Shown here: piece after piece, positions 1-11,800 of the stretch
Layout: each line of letters starts with the position of its first letter
How positions within the stretch are numbered: position 1 is the stretch's first letter
Source of the DNA: CBDHFF01 sp965262395
GTDB taxonomy: Bacteria; Pseudomonadota; Alphaproteobacteria; Rickettsiales; Anaplasmataceae
DNA: 64,000 bases
Direction: 5' to 3'
NCBI GenBank assembly: GCA_965262395.1
Contig: CBDHFF010000001.1
Span: forward strand, 1 to 64,000
Position numbers and translations under genes: made by a program
Notes under the pieces: generated by a model
Told to the model about the DNA's origin: nothing
What the model saw: only the letters and a program-made list of their open reading frames with translations
Databases searched by the model: none

Positions 1-126
1 ACTTATACCAATTTCAATATCTTTTGGTATATCATCCTGAGCAAATATACCTGCACCATGTATATCAGAAGGACCTATTGCTAGATAATCCGGAAGGGGT
101 TTATAAAGTTTTTTTTCTTTTTCCAT
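1..126 (-). CDS. SET-domain protein, N-terminal part (runs off the left edge)
   Basis: The gene starts at an ATG at 126 and is open to the window edge, so only about 42 residues are visible and the C-terminus is missing. The segment SDIHGAGIFAQDDIPKD matches the start of a SET domain, whose first strands typically read S-x-I-H-G-x-G-L-F-A followed by a charged I-x-K-G-like turn. SET domains transfer methyl groups from S-adenosylmethionine to lysine side chains; the catalytic NHS and Y motifs would lie outside the window. The start overlaps the end of the preceding 58-residue ORF by 26 bases in another frame, so the two may be translationally coupled. A lysine-rich N-terminus (MEKEKKLYK) precedes the domain. 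The fold assignment is fairly good for such a short piece; substrate and role are unknown. Confidence 0.6.
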   Translation of the reverse strand, partial: MEKEKKLYKPLPDYLAIGPSDIHGAGIFAQDDIPKDIEIGIS

Positions 127-277
127 CTAACTTTTGTTTATAAGATATAATTTTTGTTCCATCTTTTGTCACTATACCAGTTAGTTTATCTTTTAATTTA
201 TCCCAATCATTTATTTGATCTTTATGATTTCTATTTCTATTATATTGATCAATATGCCATTGCTTATCTTTCTCCAT
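101..277 (-). CDS. Small charged hypothetical protein (58 residues)
   Basis: An ATG at 277 lies one base after the stop codon of the 1865-residue gene (TAATATGG) and opens a 58-codon frame ending in TAA at 103-101. The product starts MEKDKQWHIDQYNRNRNHKD, is very polar and lysine/aspartate-rich, and has no membrane segment or motif that I recognise. Its 3' end overlaps the start of the SET-domain gene by 26 bases. The tight junctions on both sides suggest a real gene translated by re-initiation. Alternatively it is a chance frame, with the SET gene starting further from its upstream neighbour. No function can be proposed. Confidence 0.45.
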   Translation of the reverse strand: MEKDKQWHIDQYNRNRNHKDQINDWDKLKDKLTGIVTKDGTKIISYKQKLDGKRKKTL

Positions 278-278
278 A

Positions 279-3200
279 TTATTTTACATAAAAGTCTGTC
301 ATTGAATCATATGCTTTAAATCTATTAATTGTATAGAGTAATGGTATAATGTCTGCCCATTCTTTAGCTATCTTAAGATCTCCCTTTCTATTACCTCTTT
401 GATAGTATACATTACTATCCTTTTTAATATCATAATCTTTATCATAAATTCCCTGACCTAATGAAAGGCCTGTACCTATTGTCTTCCAGAATGCATCTCC
501 CATTTCTCCTAATGTTCTTGTTACTGCAATAGGAGATTTAGCCATATAGAATTGTTCTTTGAATCCAGCAACAGGATAGAAGAATTGTAATTCTCTACCT
601 TGTCTATTGAATTGATAGATTAAAGCATTTTCAAATCTTCTTCTTATTATTGACTTATCATCATCATCATCATCAAATAGGGATTGTAAAATAGTTGCTG
701 TTACAAAAGAAGCAAACATTAATCCTATTTCACCTAATGTTCTTTTCATACCAGTAATTTTAGTGGCAGCTCTCTCATCTCCATATTCATACTCTAATCT
801 CTTAATAGTTTTATTTACATTAAACATTTCCTTATAGAAGAATCCCATAAAACTTAATGCACTTCTATATCTACCTTCAACCCATCCTAGGTTTTCATCA
901 TAATATTCTCTTTTATATCTTGCTTTCATTGCTGGAGCCACCCATTTATGAAATTGCATTCCTAAATTACCTAACCAATGTTCTTGTATAACTGCTCTAT
1001 CAACATCTGCATAGTTACCATGGATATGTTTATTCACTTCACGTATATTATTTCTAATATCATATCTCTGTGTATCATCCATCTTTACCTTAACACCATT
1101 TCTTTTAACTAAAGTATTATATCCATCCTTTAAAGTAACTTCACCGGTCTTATTATTATATTGGTATGCATCAAATAAAGACATCTCATCCAATACAGTT
1201 CCATCTTTATCAACTTTTTGAACCTTAGTTGACATTAAAATTGCTATACCTACTTTAGTTTGTACATTATATTCAGCTCCATCCTGAAACATGTATGCCC
1301 AACTAAAATCTATTAACCTTTTATTTGCTCCTGTCTTACCACTCTCACGTATGTCCGCCTTATCATCCATCATTCTAAAGTAGTTAACTAAACCATTATA
1401 TTTACTACTAGGAATAATTTTCTTATACTTTCCTTTGCCACCAGTTATACCTGCCCATGTAGAACTATCACCCATCTTTTTCATGATGTCTTCCATTGCA
1501 GCTCCTTGAAACATTAATGTAGCTCTCCTCATTGCTTCAGGTTCAAAGTATCTACCACCTATTGTTTCAATAGCATTATTAATTCTACCTACTGCATAGT
1601 TATTAATGTTACCCCAAATGTTAAATCCAACATATGTTAATGATGATAATGAAATTAAGTTCTTAGATATTTTATCTGCAAAACCTTCTGCTTTCTTTTC
1701 ATTATCATAGTATACCATGTGCATCCATTTTCTTGCTCTCTTAGCTATATTTGAATCACGTCCCATTCCCACTGTTACTTCCTTACCCCCTAGCTTTGTA
1801 TATAATTTCTTATATCCATCTGGAGAATACTTTCTATTATCTATTACCTTCATAAAAGCATTCAAAGTATTCTTTATCTCATTCATCACTTCATAGTTCT
1901 CAGCCATTGTAGAAAATCTTAATAGATTATCTGCCATATCTAAACTCATTTCATGTGCTAATGGTTGTGACTGTATAGAGTTTCTTTTACCACGTAGTTC
2001 TGCTAGTTTTTCTTTATACGCATCTGCTTTTATTTTTTTATCATTCCATGATTTCTGTAATGCTTGTATTTCATTCTCAATAGCTTCTAGTGCTTCTTCT
2101 GTTTGAGGACGGCCAACATAGAATATAGGTAGTGTATCTATGAAGTATCCGTTCTCATCAACATTAACTACTTCTTGCCTTGATGTTTTTGTAAATAAGT
2201 CTTTCATACCTCTTGTAGTTCTACCCCATAGACCTGTAATAAGATTACCTTCTCTTTTAACAGCCTTAAGTGTATTGTCCCTAACCAATGGTGATCTTCC
2301 TGTCATTTGTGCTTGTTGAGATTTTGGTAACTTTGAAAGTAAGTCTTCTTCAAAAAACTTTTGCCACATTAAATAAAATTCTTTTTGAGCTTGTGCTAAA
2401 GCACTTGTAGGAGAAGGTGCCATAAGATCAATATACTTTTGATCTAACATGTTTTGTGCTCCAGTTCTATTTGAACTTCTCTCTCTCTTTTCTATGTAGT
2501 CTCTTTTTACAATATTGTCTTTAGTAGTAACTGTAATTGTACCATCTAATTCACCGTTTGTTTCGTTAGCATATTGTACTGCATTAGTTTGATGATATTT
2601 AGCTGTAAATGCATCATATCTTCTTTGAGGAACACTTGCTTTCTTTTTCCAATATCCTTTTTTACCTTGTGAGATCCATACAGCAACTTGTTCACGTGCA
2701 GCTTTATACTCATCTGTATATTTATGAAAATCACCATCATCACGTACTCCATCTATTTTTTCTTCTGCTGACATGAATCTACCATATTCTCTTCTAGCTA
2801 AAGCTAATTCTATATTCTGAGCAAGCTCTTCCTTTGTATAGTCTTCAACATTATCTTTAAGTATATACTCTCTCCAAGTAACTCCATCTGCTTCATATAG
2901 TTTCTGTCTAGCATCCTTCCATTGAGCATCATATTGATAACCAATCTTTTGTACAGTCTTACCAGTAAAGTTTCCTTCCTTATCAAAAACTAACATGTAT
3001 TTATAATCAACTTTTCCACCAGGAGATAGAGCTTCCAATTTTGAAGCTAATCTTCTTATCTGATCATTTCTATTATCAATTACATCTAAAGATTTCTGAA
3101 CATGTCTCTTATATAATTTATCCATCAGTTGAGATAAAGGGTCTACACTAGTAGCTAGATCTGAAGTACCAAACTCTATAATACTAGTATCAACCATCTC

Positions 3201-5876
3201 ATTCATTATCTTATCTATTTCATTATCAGTTAGATCTGTTCTATTAGTATTCTCTACATATATTGTTCTAACATAATTATAGATCCCTTCATTAATAAGT
3301 CCATCTTTCTTTTCTGTAGTTCCATTTATTTCTAATATTTTATTCTTTAAAGTGTTTCTTAAAGATTCTTTTTTATGTCCTAAAGAAATTCCATCTGGAA
3401 GTGGTACTACATCTAATCCTTTATACATATTAATAATAGATTCCATGTTCATTACCTTATCAATATACTCAACAGTGTTTATATTCTTTGGATCGTTTAC
3501 AAAATCTATAAAGTTATCCATCTCATCTATTGATTGTTGTAATAGCTCTTCATATACTACATCAACAGTACCACTTAACATTGATGCATTTATATCACTA
3601 ATTGCTCTATCAATAAGATTTATCATTCTTTCAGTTTCAAAAGACTGCTTCTCTCTATCTTGTAACATTTCTAATGCATCTCTTCTTGTAACTAATTTTT
3701 CTTTATATGCTCTAGTAGTGCTAGTCAGACCTTGATAAGTTAAATCATCAACTACATCATCCTGTGGTTTTGCCTCTTCTTCAGTAACATAAGGCTCTTC
3801 TTTCATAGATTCCTTATGTTGCATATCTTCATTAATAGGAACAATCTCATTTATGAATGAGGCATTCTGTGATGATGGATGATTAATCTGTCCATCTAAT
3901 CTAAATGTTCCTTTAAATTTTTGATTCTTTCCTTTACCAGTTACATCAACATGAAAATGAATTGTCTTACTCATAAAGTTAACATTGTAACCCATATTAG
4001 TTAGGATACGTCTATATGTATTAACCTGCATGCTTTGTTGCATACGTGTAGACATTTTAAATTGATCCTTATCTGATAATGCTGGATCATAAAAAGTACT
4101 ACCTTCATTGACAGGCCATGCTTTATCATATCTATCTTCTTTAATAGAGTTCTTACTAACTTTTAAATCAATAATATCTAGTGATCCATCTGTATTTATT
4201 GCCAATAGATCTATAGTACCAGCTGTTTCTGACTGACCATCTGATATAACAACCTGTGGTATAATAACTGCACCACTATCTCTATACATATTTAAGATAG
4301 TTTGGATTTGATCAACAGCTCTTTGAACTTCTTCTTTTTTAAGAACTGTCATTTGTGGTAATAAATCTTCAGTAATTACATTTGTATTTGGATCTAACAT
4401 GGTTATATGTTCCATTATAGCATCAAAGTCATTACCTATATCTCTATTAAGCTTATATAGATTTTCAGGATCCTTCATACCACCTTTAATCTTAGTGGTA
4501 ACAGATCCATAAACTTCACCTGTCTCTATATTAATATATGTGTGAGATTCTTTATCTAATACAACTAACTGAGTATCAGTACCTGTTAGTGTACTACCTA
4601 CAGTAAAATCTTGAAATGTTTCTTTCTTATTTTCTACAGCTGCATGAAATAGTTTATCTATTATTTCATTTTGAATTGGTGTAGAAGTCTGTGATTTATA
4701 TTCTTTAACTGCATTCTTTAATTCAGGTGTTAAAGAAAATTTTGCTTTTCTATCAATGACAGAATCCTTAGTAAAGTTAAATTCTAAGTCACTGGTATTT
4801 AATAACTTAGCAATGCTTGATAAAGTATTGTTTGAATTCAAAACATTAGCTCCTATCTTTAATCTTTTTCCTGTAATAAAAGAACTAAGATCTTGAATAG
4901 CATCTAATAAGAACTTTAACAACTGAGATATTTTACTCTTCCAACTTTCAGTTGGTTCATTCTCATATTCTTTTTTGAAGTGTCTGGATAATGCTTGTGT
5001 TACTAACTCAAGATCTCTATCACGTTGATTGAACCCTCTTTTACTATTATAAGATGAAGTAATTTCTATATCTAATTGAGGAAACATTTTCTTTGCTTCT
5101 GATAATAAACCCTTAAATAGATCATTCTTTTCTAGATATACTGCATCAACAAAGGGATGCAACACTTCTTCTATTGCAGTCTCTGGTGTTACTCTTCCTT
5201 TAATGATCATTACATTACCTCTAACATAATAACTATTTATCTGATTAAATTTTATTCCTTTAGTTTGTTCTTCAGTTAATGTATTGTAGTATTCTTCTGC
5301 TTCCTTAACACTTACAACTTGAATATTTAGTTGAGGAAATAAAGAACTCATATGTTGCAGAATATCTAAAACATGTGTGTGATCTTTATTATTATCTTGT
5401 GCAATAACATCTCTTTTAGTAAACATATTATCGTTAATGCTTACTCTATATGTATTTTTTGTTCTTTGAATTGATACAGTTTCTTGTGGGATATTCCAAA
5501 AATCTAACAACCTCTGTACTTTTAATTTATTTAAATCAGCAATTTGTCTACTAGCTTCTGGTCTTCCAAATGGTTTTCCAATAGTAATAGGACTATCTCT
5601 AACAGTTCTATTAATATACCACTCACCTTCATACATACTTATTAACTTCTTATCCTTAAGATTATTAAGTACTGAATCAGCATAAGACTTTTTCTTTAAA
5701 CTGAATAATGCTTCTTTCTGAGATACATATTTATCTACCTGAACTATTGTAGGTATTAAATCAGACTTATTACTCTTTTGCCAATTAGATATTAGACCAT
5801 CTACAATAAGAGGATTCTCAAACTTAGATTGTAAAGCTTTATATTCAGCTGTATTTTTATTAAAACAAGTTGCCAT
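279..5876 (-). CDS. 1865-residue cargo-like protein with PD-(D/E)XK nuclease domain and degenerate zincin
   Basis: Large protein directly behind the RNA polymerase giant (6-base gap). Residues about 540-625 form a RecB/Cas4-like PD-(D/E)XK nuclease: Asp556 in GTIDLL, then Asp570-x-Lys572 in IIDLK, then a QxxxY motif at Gln617-Tyr621. All expected metal-binding and catalytic positions are present, so DNA-cleaving activity is plausible. Around residues 236-240 the sequence IEEVLHPFVDA looks like a zincin helix in which the first His of HExxH is replaced by Glu; ELVTQAL about 55 residues later could be the former third-ligand region. The C-terminal third has a hydrophobic stretch near residues 1708-1725 followed by six aspartates. 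Size and position next to the polymerase fit a packaged protein ejected with the genome. The nuclease call is good; the delivery role is inferred from context. Confidence 0.7.
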   Translation of the reverse strand: MATCFNKNTAEYKALQSKFENPLIVDGLISNWQKSNKSDLIPTIVQVDKYVSQKEALFSLKKKSYADSVLNNLKDKKLISMYEGEWYINRTVRDSPITIGKPFGRPEASRQIADLNKLKVQRLLDFWNIPQETVSIQRTKNTYRVSINDNMFTKRDVIAQDNNKDHTHVLDILQHMSSLFPQLNIQVVSVKEAEEYYNTLTEEQTKGIKFNQINSYYVRGNVMIIKGRVTPETAIEEVLHPFVDAVYLEKNDLFKGLLSEAKKMFPQLDIEITSSYNSKRGFNQRDRDLELVTQALSRHFKKEYENEPTESWKSKISQLLKFLLDAIQDLSSFITGKRLKIGANVLNSNNTLSSIAKLLNTSDLEFNFTKDSVIDRKAKFSLTPELKNAVKEYKSQTSTPIQNEIIDKLFHAAVENKKETFQDFTVGSTLTGTDTQLVVLDKESHTYINIETGEVYGSVTTKIKGGMKDPENLYKLNRDIGNDFDAIMEHITMLDPNTNVITEDLLPQMTVLKKEEVQRAVDQIQTILNMYRDSGAVIIPQVVISDGQSETAGTIDLLAINTDGSLDIIDLKVSKNSIKEDRYDKAWPVNEGSTFYDPALSDKDQFKMSTRMQQSMQVNTYRRILTNMGYNVNFMSKTIHFHVDVTGKGKNQKFKGTFRLDGQINHPSSQNASFINEIVPINEDMQHKESMKEEPYVTEEEAKPQDDVVDDLTYQGLTSTTRAYKEKLVTRRDALEMLQDREKQSFETERMINLIDRAISDINASMLSGTVDVVYEELLQQSIDEMDNFIDFVNDPKNINTVEYIDKVMNMESIINMYKGLDVVPLPDGISLGHKKESLRNTLKNKILEINGTTEKKDGLINEGIYNYVRTIYVENTNRTDLTDNEIDKIMNEMVDTSIIEFGTSDLATSVDPLSQLMDKLYKRHVQKSLDVIDNRNDQIRRLASKLEALSPGGKVDYKYMLVFDKEGNFTGKTVQKIGYQYDAQWKDARQKLYEADGVTWREYILKDNVEDYTKEELAQNIELALARREYGRFMSAEEKIDGVRDDGDFHKYTDEYKAAREQVAVWISQGKKGYWKKKASVPQRRYDAFTAKYHQTNAVQYANETNGELDGTITVTTKDNIVKRDYIEKRERSSNRTGAQNMLDQKYIDLMAPSPTSALAQAQKEFYLMWQKFFEEDLLSKLPKSQQAQMTGRSPLVRDNTLKAVKREGNLITGLWGRTTRGMKDLFTKTSRQEVVNVDENGYFIDTLPIFYVGRPQTEEALEAIENEIQALQKSWNDKKIKADAYKEKLAELRGKRNSIQSQPLAHEMSLDMADNLLRFSTMAENYEVMNEIKNTLNAFMKVIDNRKYSPDGYKKLYTKLGGKEVTVGMGRDSNIAKRARKWMHMVYYDNEKKAEGFADKISKNLISLSSLTYVGFNIWGNINNYAVGRINNAIETIGGRYFEPEAMRRATLMFQGAAMEDIMKKMGDSSTWAGITGGKGKYKKIIPSSKYNGLVNYFRMMDDKADIRESGKTGANKRLIDFSWAYMFQDGAEYNVQTKVGIAILMSTKVQKVDKDGTVLDEMSLFDAYQYNNKTGEVTLKDGYNTLVKRNGVKVKMDDTQRYDIRNNIREVNKHIHGNYADVDRAVIQEHWLGNLGMQFHKWVAPAMKARYKREYYDENLGWVEGRYRSALSFMGFFYKEMFNVNKTIKRLEYEYGDERAATKITGMKRTLGEIGLMFASFVTATILQSLFDDDDDDKSIIRRRFENALIYQFNRQGRELQFFYPVAGFKEQFYMAKSPIAVTRTLGEMGDAFWKTIGTGLSLGQGIYDKDYDIKKDSNVYYQRGNRKGDLKIAKEWADIIPLLYTINRFKAYDSMTDFYVK

Positions 5877-5882
5877 ATATTT

Positions 5883-8800
5883 TTAGTTAGTGTAACATTT
5901 CTTTAATTGTTCCATATAATCATCTTCATTGAATAGCATTTCTGATTTATTAAAATCATTTATTAATTCTTCTACTGTAGAAATATCTGAACCACCTTCT
6001 TTAAATGGTCTAGATAACATAGTCTTCTGTATCTTTGTTAAATCATTGTACCAATCTTCTAATTTTTTATTCTGACCAGGATCTTTAGTTTCTTTACCTA
6101 TTGCCATATCTTTTGTAAATGTTACACCCTTCCCTTCTGGTATCATTACATTTGGCATTACAAATGAATCAGAATCATTTATATCTACACCATCATCATC
6201 ATCAAACTCTAACTGTGTTTGTCCTTCTTTACTCATCTTCTCAAGTTTTGACAAAGATACAGGAACTTCTTCATTATCTTTATTAGTTTCTAAGAATTTT
6301 ACAGAATCATTTGTTGCATCTATAGATATATTGGTTCCTGGACCAATAGGTGTTGGAGGTTTTTGATCTTGTCCTGCTATTTTATCAAATATAGAATCTT
6401 GTGATCCATCATTAATAGCAGCATCATTCTTCTCCATCTCCCCTTGTAGGTAATCATATGTAGATCTTGGACCATAAAGGAATCCCATAGCATTAGTTTG
6501 CATAGATCCTAGTGTTTTAAATTCCTTATACACTCCTCTATGTCCTGTTATGATTCCAAATTCTTGATCATAGTTTATCATCTGAGGTGTATAACTTGGA
6601 TCTGATATTTCTGATTTTTCAATTTTCTTTGATGAATAAACCTCATCTAATATAAATGTTCTGTAGTCTGGTTTCTTTTTAGTACCCACATTCATTCTTC
6701 TTACTAAAGGAAACACCATTACTTTTACAATTTTATCATTAATTTTTTCTTCTATTAATTCAACACCAGTTCCTCTAAGTGATTTTTCAAAAGTAGATCC
6801 CTTTGGAACTTCTTTATGTTTTCCTTTTTTAGTTATCTTCTTTCTACCACGTAATTTAAATAATCTAATTTCTAGAGTTCCAGAATCTTGATCATAGATG
6901 ATTGGTTTATTTGCTTGTTTTTTACCTTCAAATCCTTTACTATATTTTTGAACACCAAATTTTGTAGATTTTATTTCTGGTAGGAAATATATATTAGATC
7001 TACTTGATAAATATCCTTCAGTAATTTCATTTATCGTCTCATTAAAGTCTATACCAAATAGATCTTTATATTGTTGTTTTGAAATTTTCTGATTATTAAA
7101 TACATCAGTAACTGATTTTGATACTGTTAATATTTCATCTAACATTGGAGCAGGAATTATACTTAAGAAAGATCCTTGACTATATTGTAATCCATCTTTC
7201 ACTAATAGATAATGAATCATATGAATAACATCTGCTCTTATTGCCTCTTCAGCATACAGGTCTCTTAAACTATTTTGTAATCCTGTTACTTGATTAGGTG
7301 ATAATTTACTCCACGTATTCATAATAGCTTGGTTAACACCAGATTTATTATTAGGATTCTTAGTGGTTTTATTAAATATAAAGTTATCTATAAACTCATT
7401 ACCACCCTTATCTTTCATATAGGTTCTTATATTATTAATGACTTTATTAATAGTTAAACCATTACCTGCAAACTCATCATATATCATTCCATTCTGTAGT
7501 GACTCTGTTAATAATCCTCTACCAGTATTATTTAAATATGTTATATAAGCTTTCCCAATAATATAACTAAGAATATCTTTATTAATTTTATTAATTCGTT
7601 CAGCACCTCTAGAGTTCTCATCTATATTAGAAACTATAGTACTTAAAACTTTTTTAAATTCTAGTGTCTCAGTAACAAATACAGAAGGTGTAAGTTGTTG
7701 TATATTTTTAAATATCTTATAATATCTTGATTGTAATGATTTACCTTTAAATAATTTTCTTGAATCAAAAGGTATTTTAGTATTTCTTGAAAATTGAACA
7801 CTCCCCATCTCTGCTCCTAATTTATCAATTCTTTCAAATGATTCATACATTTCTTGCATCCCTCTATCTAATCCTGCCACTTTAGTAACTAGAGCTTGTA
7901 AATGACCAGCATATGTTTTTAATTGTCTAGCTTCTGCAAATTGATTTAATATAGCATATCTCTGATAAGCTTCTAATTCTTCACCTCTAATATGTTTCAT
8001 TAGTAGTTCTGTTGTTACATTTATCTTTTTTGCATTACTTTTAACAGTATCATCTGATTCTGCTAATTGAAACATTTCTTCTGCAAGTAATCCAGCTATT
8101 CCTGGATCAGTGTCTTTATCTTTATTAGCTGCTAAAGCATACATATTTTTTATATCTGGTTGATTAACAAGTAATATTGCTGTTTGAATATCAACACCAA
8201 CACTCACTAATGTTCCAACAACAGCCAAAGCATCTTTATTTAAACCAAGTTTTGCCAGTAATCTTTCTTTTGCATTATCAGTTGCAGCTGTAATTAAAGC
8301 AGATATTGCAAATTGTTTTCTAGTACCTTGTGTAAGAGGTTTACCAGTCTCAGGATCTATTGCATAGTCACCTTTAAAACTTTTATATTTATATCCATTA
8401 AGTTCTATATTACCCCCTTTAATTTTAAAGTCCTTATTATTAACCTGTCTTAGATCAATCTCGTATTCTTTTAATAAATTAAATATTATATTAGGTTGTA
8501 CAATTGAACCAATAGAAGTTGCACCTTCTTTATTGTTCTTCCAAGCCTTAAACATTCCTACTAAGTTATCTACAATAACTCCTTCTTCACTCACTTGTTC
8601 AGCTAATTCCGGAAGTGCTGGCTCTATTATCCAGTTTCCTTTATTGTCTTTTTTACCAGCAATGAAGTTCCACACTTCTTCTAAAGGATCTAATACTGCT
8701 GGCTCATTAGCAATACCATGTGGTCTACCATTTCTACCTTTAGTCATTCCCTCATTACCAAGTAATACATATTTTGCATCTAAAGCTACATTGCTCTGTG

Positions 8801-11800
8801 CTGCTGTATATGGTAATCTATTATCATGTTTCTTTTTGTAGTTTTTAAACTCTTCAAAAGTAACTGGCATATCTAATATTCTTAGAGCACCAATGATTTG
8901 TTCAGAAGGAAGAGTTACATCATTATCAAGAATAGGATCAATAACATTACCTCTAGTATTCCACATTTTTACAGCCATGTTAACAGAAGATCCTTTCTGT
9001 TTAGACTCTTTAATTGTATATTCTAGATACTCTTCATATTGTTCATTAACATTTTCTGTTACCCCATATTCTTTAAACTCTCCATTTTTCATGTAGAATT
9101 CTTTAAACTGTGTATATAGTTTATCAATATCAAAATCAGCTCCTGATATTTCAATTAGATCTGTTGGAAATACACCTGATGATCCATAAAAGACTGGCAT
9201 AAAGTCAACTAACTTAAGATTAATTGCAGAATGTTTATCTTGTGAAGGAATACGTGTGGCAAATGCTTTTGCTATTACCTCTGGTATAGGATCTCCTGGT
9301 TTAATATTTTTTAATGCTGGATGATAAGCTGGTAACATAAATTCTGAGTGAACTGTTTCTAATGGATTTCCATCTTTATCATAGTCTCTAACGTTAGCTC
9401 TTAACTCATCTATATATAAGTCATCAACCTTAATACCATTTTTACCTGTTAGAAATGTTTTATTTATTTTATCACTCCAATCTGTCCATTGAATCTCAGG
9501 TCTATTTTTAAGATTTTTATAATCATCCATTCTAATAACTTCCCATCTACTTGGTTGACCTGTTGTTTCATCAAGAGCAATAACTTTCTTAATTACTTTC
9601 ATACCTTGACCAGATACAAGAGCAATTGCTTCCCCATTTACTTTCTCACTCATCACTCCATTTGAAAAGAATGACATGAATAACTCTTGGAATTTACTTA
9701 TAGTTATAGGATTATTTAAATCAAATTTAGGAGATCCTGTTTTGTCTACCTCAAACAATTCTAAAAATTGTGCTCTTGCTCCTGCTGTTGATAGACTTTC
9801 TTGTGCATAACCTAAGAAAGCTTGAAGATCTACTGTTACTTCACCTGCCTTAATACTTTCTTGTAATTCATCTTGACCTTTCTCAAAATCAAATATTAAG
9901 TTTCTTCTGTTTAAATATTTAATCTCTACTCTATCACCTATAGTTTTGTTATATAATTTACGTACATCACCAATAGTCATTTCTTTACCACCTATAGTAA
10001 CCATTATACTATCATCCTGTTCACTAGTAATAATTTGTTTTATCTGTGTTGGATCAATAATGAGACCCTTATTGGATGGGCTTATTTGTTGTAGTCTCAT
10101 CCAACGTGCATCAAGATCTGTTATATCTTTTGTACCTAACTCAGGATTAGAATCAAATGCTCTTTGATGAGATATTATATTTTTCTTAATCATCTTAGAA
10201 GCAGATTCGGGGGCAGCAATAGCTATAGTTTCATCACCTCTACTTTCAATTTGTTCTAATTTCATTCTAAGATTATGCATATCTTCTCTACCAGGAAGTG
10301 CTGTCTCAAAATTAGTTTGTGGATCAGATGATAATTGTTTAGTTAATACAAATGCAGACATCTTAAGAAATACCTCACCATCAGCATACACTAATTTTTT
10401 TGAATTTAATATAGCACCTAGTTCTTTATATCCTTGTTTTGATACACCTGAACCATAAAATTCATTTATACTAATATCTTCACCTAATTCTATTCTATCT
10501 AAAATTCTAGCTTGTGCAGAATTAAGACTACCAAAACCAAACATCATATATCTAAATGCTTTAGTTGTTATCCACATCTGAGCATCAGTTTCAGTAACTG
10601 GTTTATCATTATTACCTTTTCTACCATACTTAGGTGGAGTTTTAACATCTGTTAATGTAACAAGACTAATGTGTTTTACAGCATGTTCAACTCCATGACC
10701 ACCTATTATATTACCTTCATTATCATATCTATTAGGAGAGTCTACAATACTAGATGCATTAGCTCCAGCAGCATTTAAAGCTTTAGCTCTTTTGATTTCA
10801 TCAACAGCATCCTTAAAACCTCTTGAAGCATCACCAAGTAATATTTGCTTTATAGATAGTCTATTAAGATAATCACTAAAGAATATTTGTTTTAAATTAT
10901 GGTTATCAGGATTATTATTTTTTAAGTTCAATAGATCCATTGACTTATTAGTGTTCTTATTTGTTTTACCTTCAGCAGTTTCTAATTTAGTAAGAAGTCT
11001 TCTATCCACCTGGTTTATAGCTTGTGTTTGACCAGGACCAATAATAGTATTAAACTCTTCAAACTCCTCCATCAATCTGCTCCTAATTAGATCTCTAATA
11101 TTAACACCTGTTTCTTCTTCTATTCTCTTTTTAGCTTGAACAAATGTTTCTTTTCCTCCTCTTGCAGCTTTTTGAAAAGCATCTATAATACTATTATCTG
11201 TAATAACAGGAACAGCTCCTATTGTAGTATCTACTGTTTCTATTTCTGACTGAGGAACAATTTCTATTACTCCAAAGTCAGAGCTACCATTCAACCAATC
11301 TCTCTGTCTAGTTGTTCTTACATGAAATGTTTCTGTACCAAAGTCTACCCTATATTTATTCTTAGCATTCTTTACTTCAGATATATCATTACCTAATATA
11401 TTCTTTATCTCATTAAGATTATATGACTCTACAGACTGTACACCTTTATATGTAATAGCGTATATTTCTTCTGTTGAAGTCTTACCTTTTAAAGTGTAGA
11501 TAGGAGATAGCACTGTCTCACCTTGATTAAGACCTAGTTTAGCAACAACCTTCCCATCTCTCAAGAATATTTTTGTTCCTGTTTCTAGTGATTTTATTTC
11601 TAAAGGTCCTCCTGTAACATTTATTTCTTCACCCACTGTTCTTAATGCTTCAGTTGATTGAGTTTTATTCTTTAGTAGCTCATTGGTTTTAAAGAATTTA
11701 GCAGCTCTATCTACTTTAGGATCTTCATCATTTATATTTTGTGGATCAAAATCATTATATCCTTTAAGATCATCTTCAGTATAGTCATTTTTCTGATTTA

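Noticed and set aside
655..680. Asp-repeat (TCA/ATC triplets) as a regulatory repeat
   Set aside because: It is a short in-frame aspartate run next to a hydrophobic segment in the 1865-residue protein, with no sign of regulation.
3352..3735. Plus-strand open frame of 127 codons, and similar plus-strand frames elsewhere
   Set aside because: They lie wholly inside well-supported minus-strand genes, have hydrophobic composition typical of antisense frames in AT-rich DNA, and lack recognisable domains or promoters.
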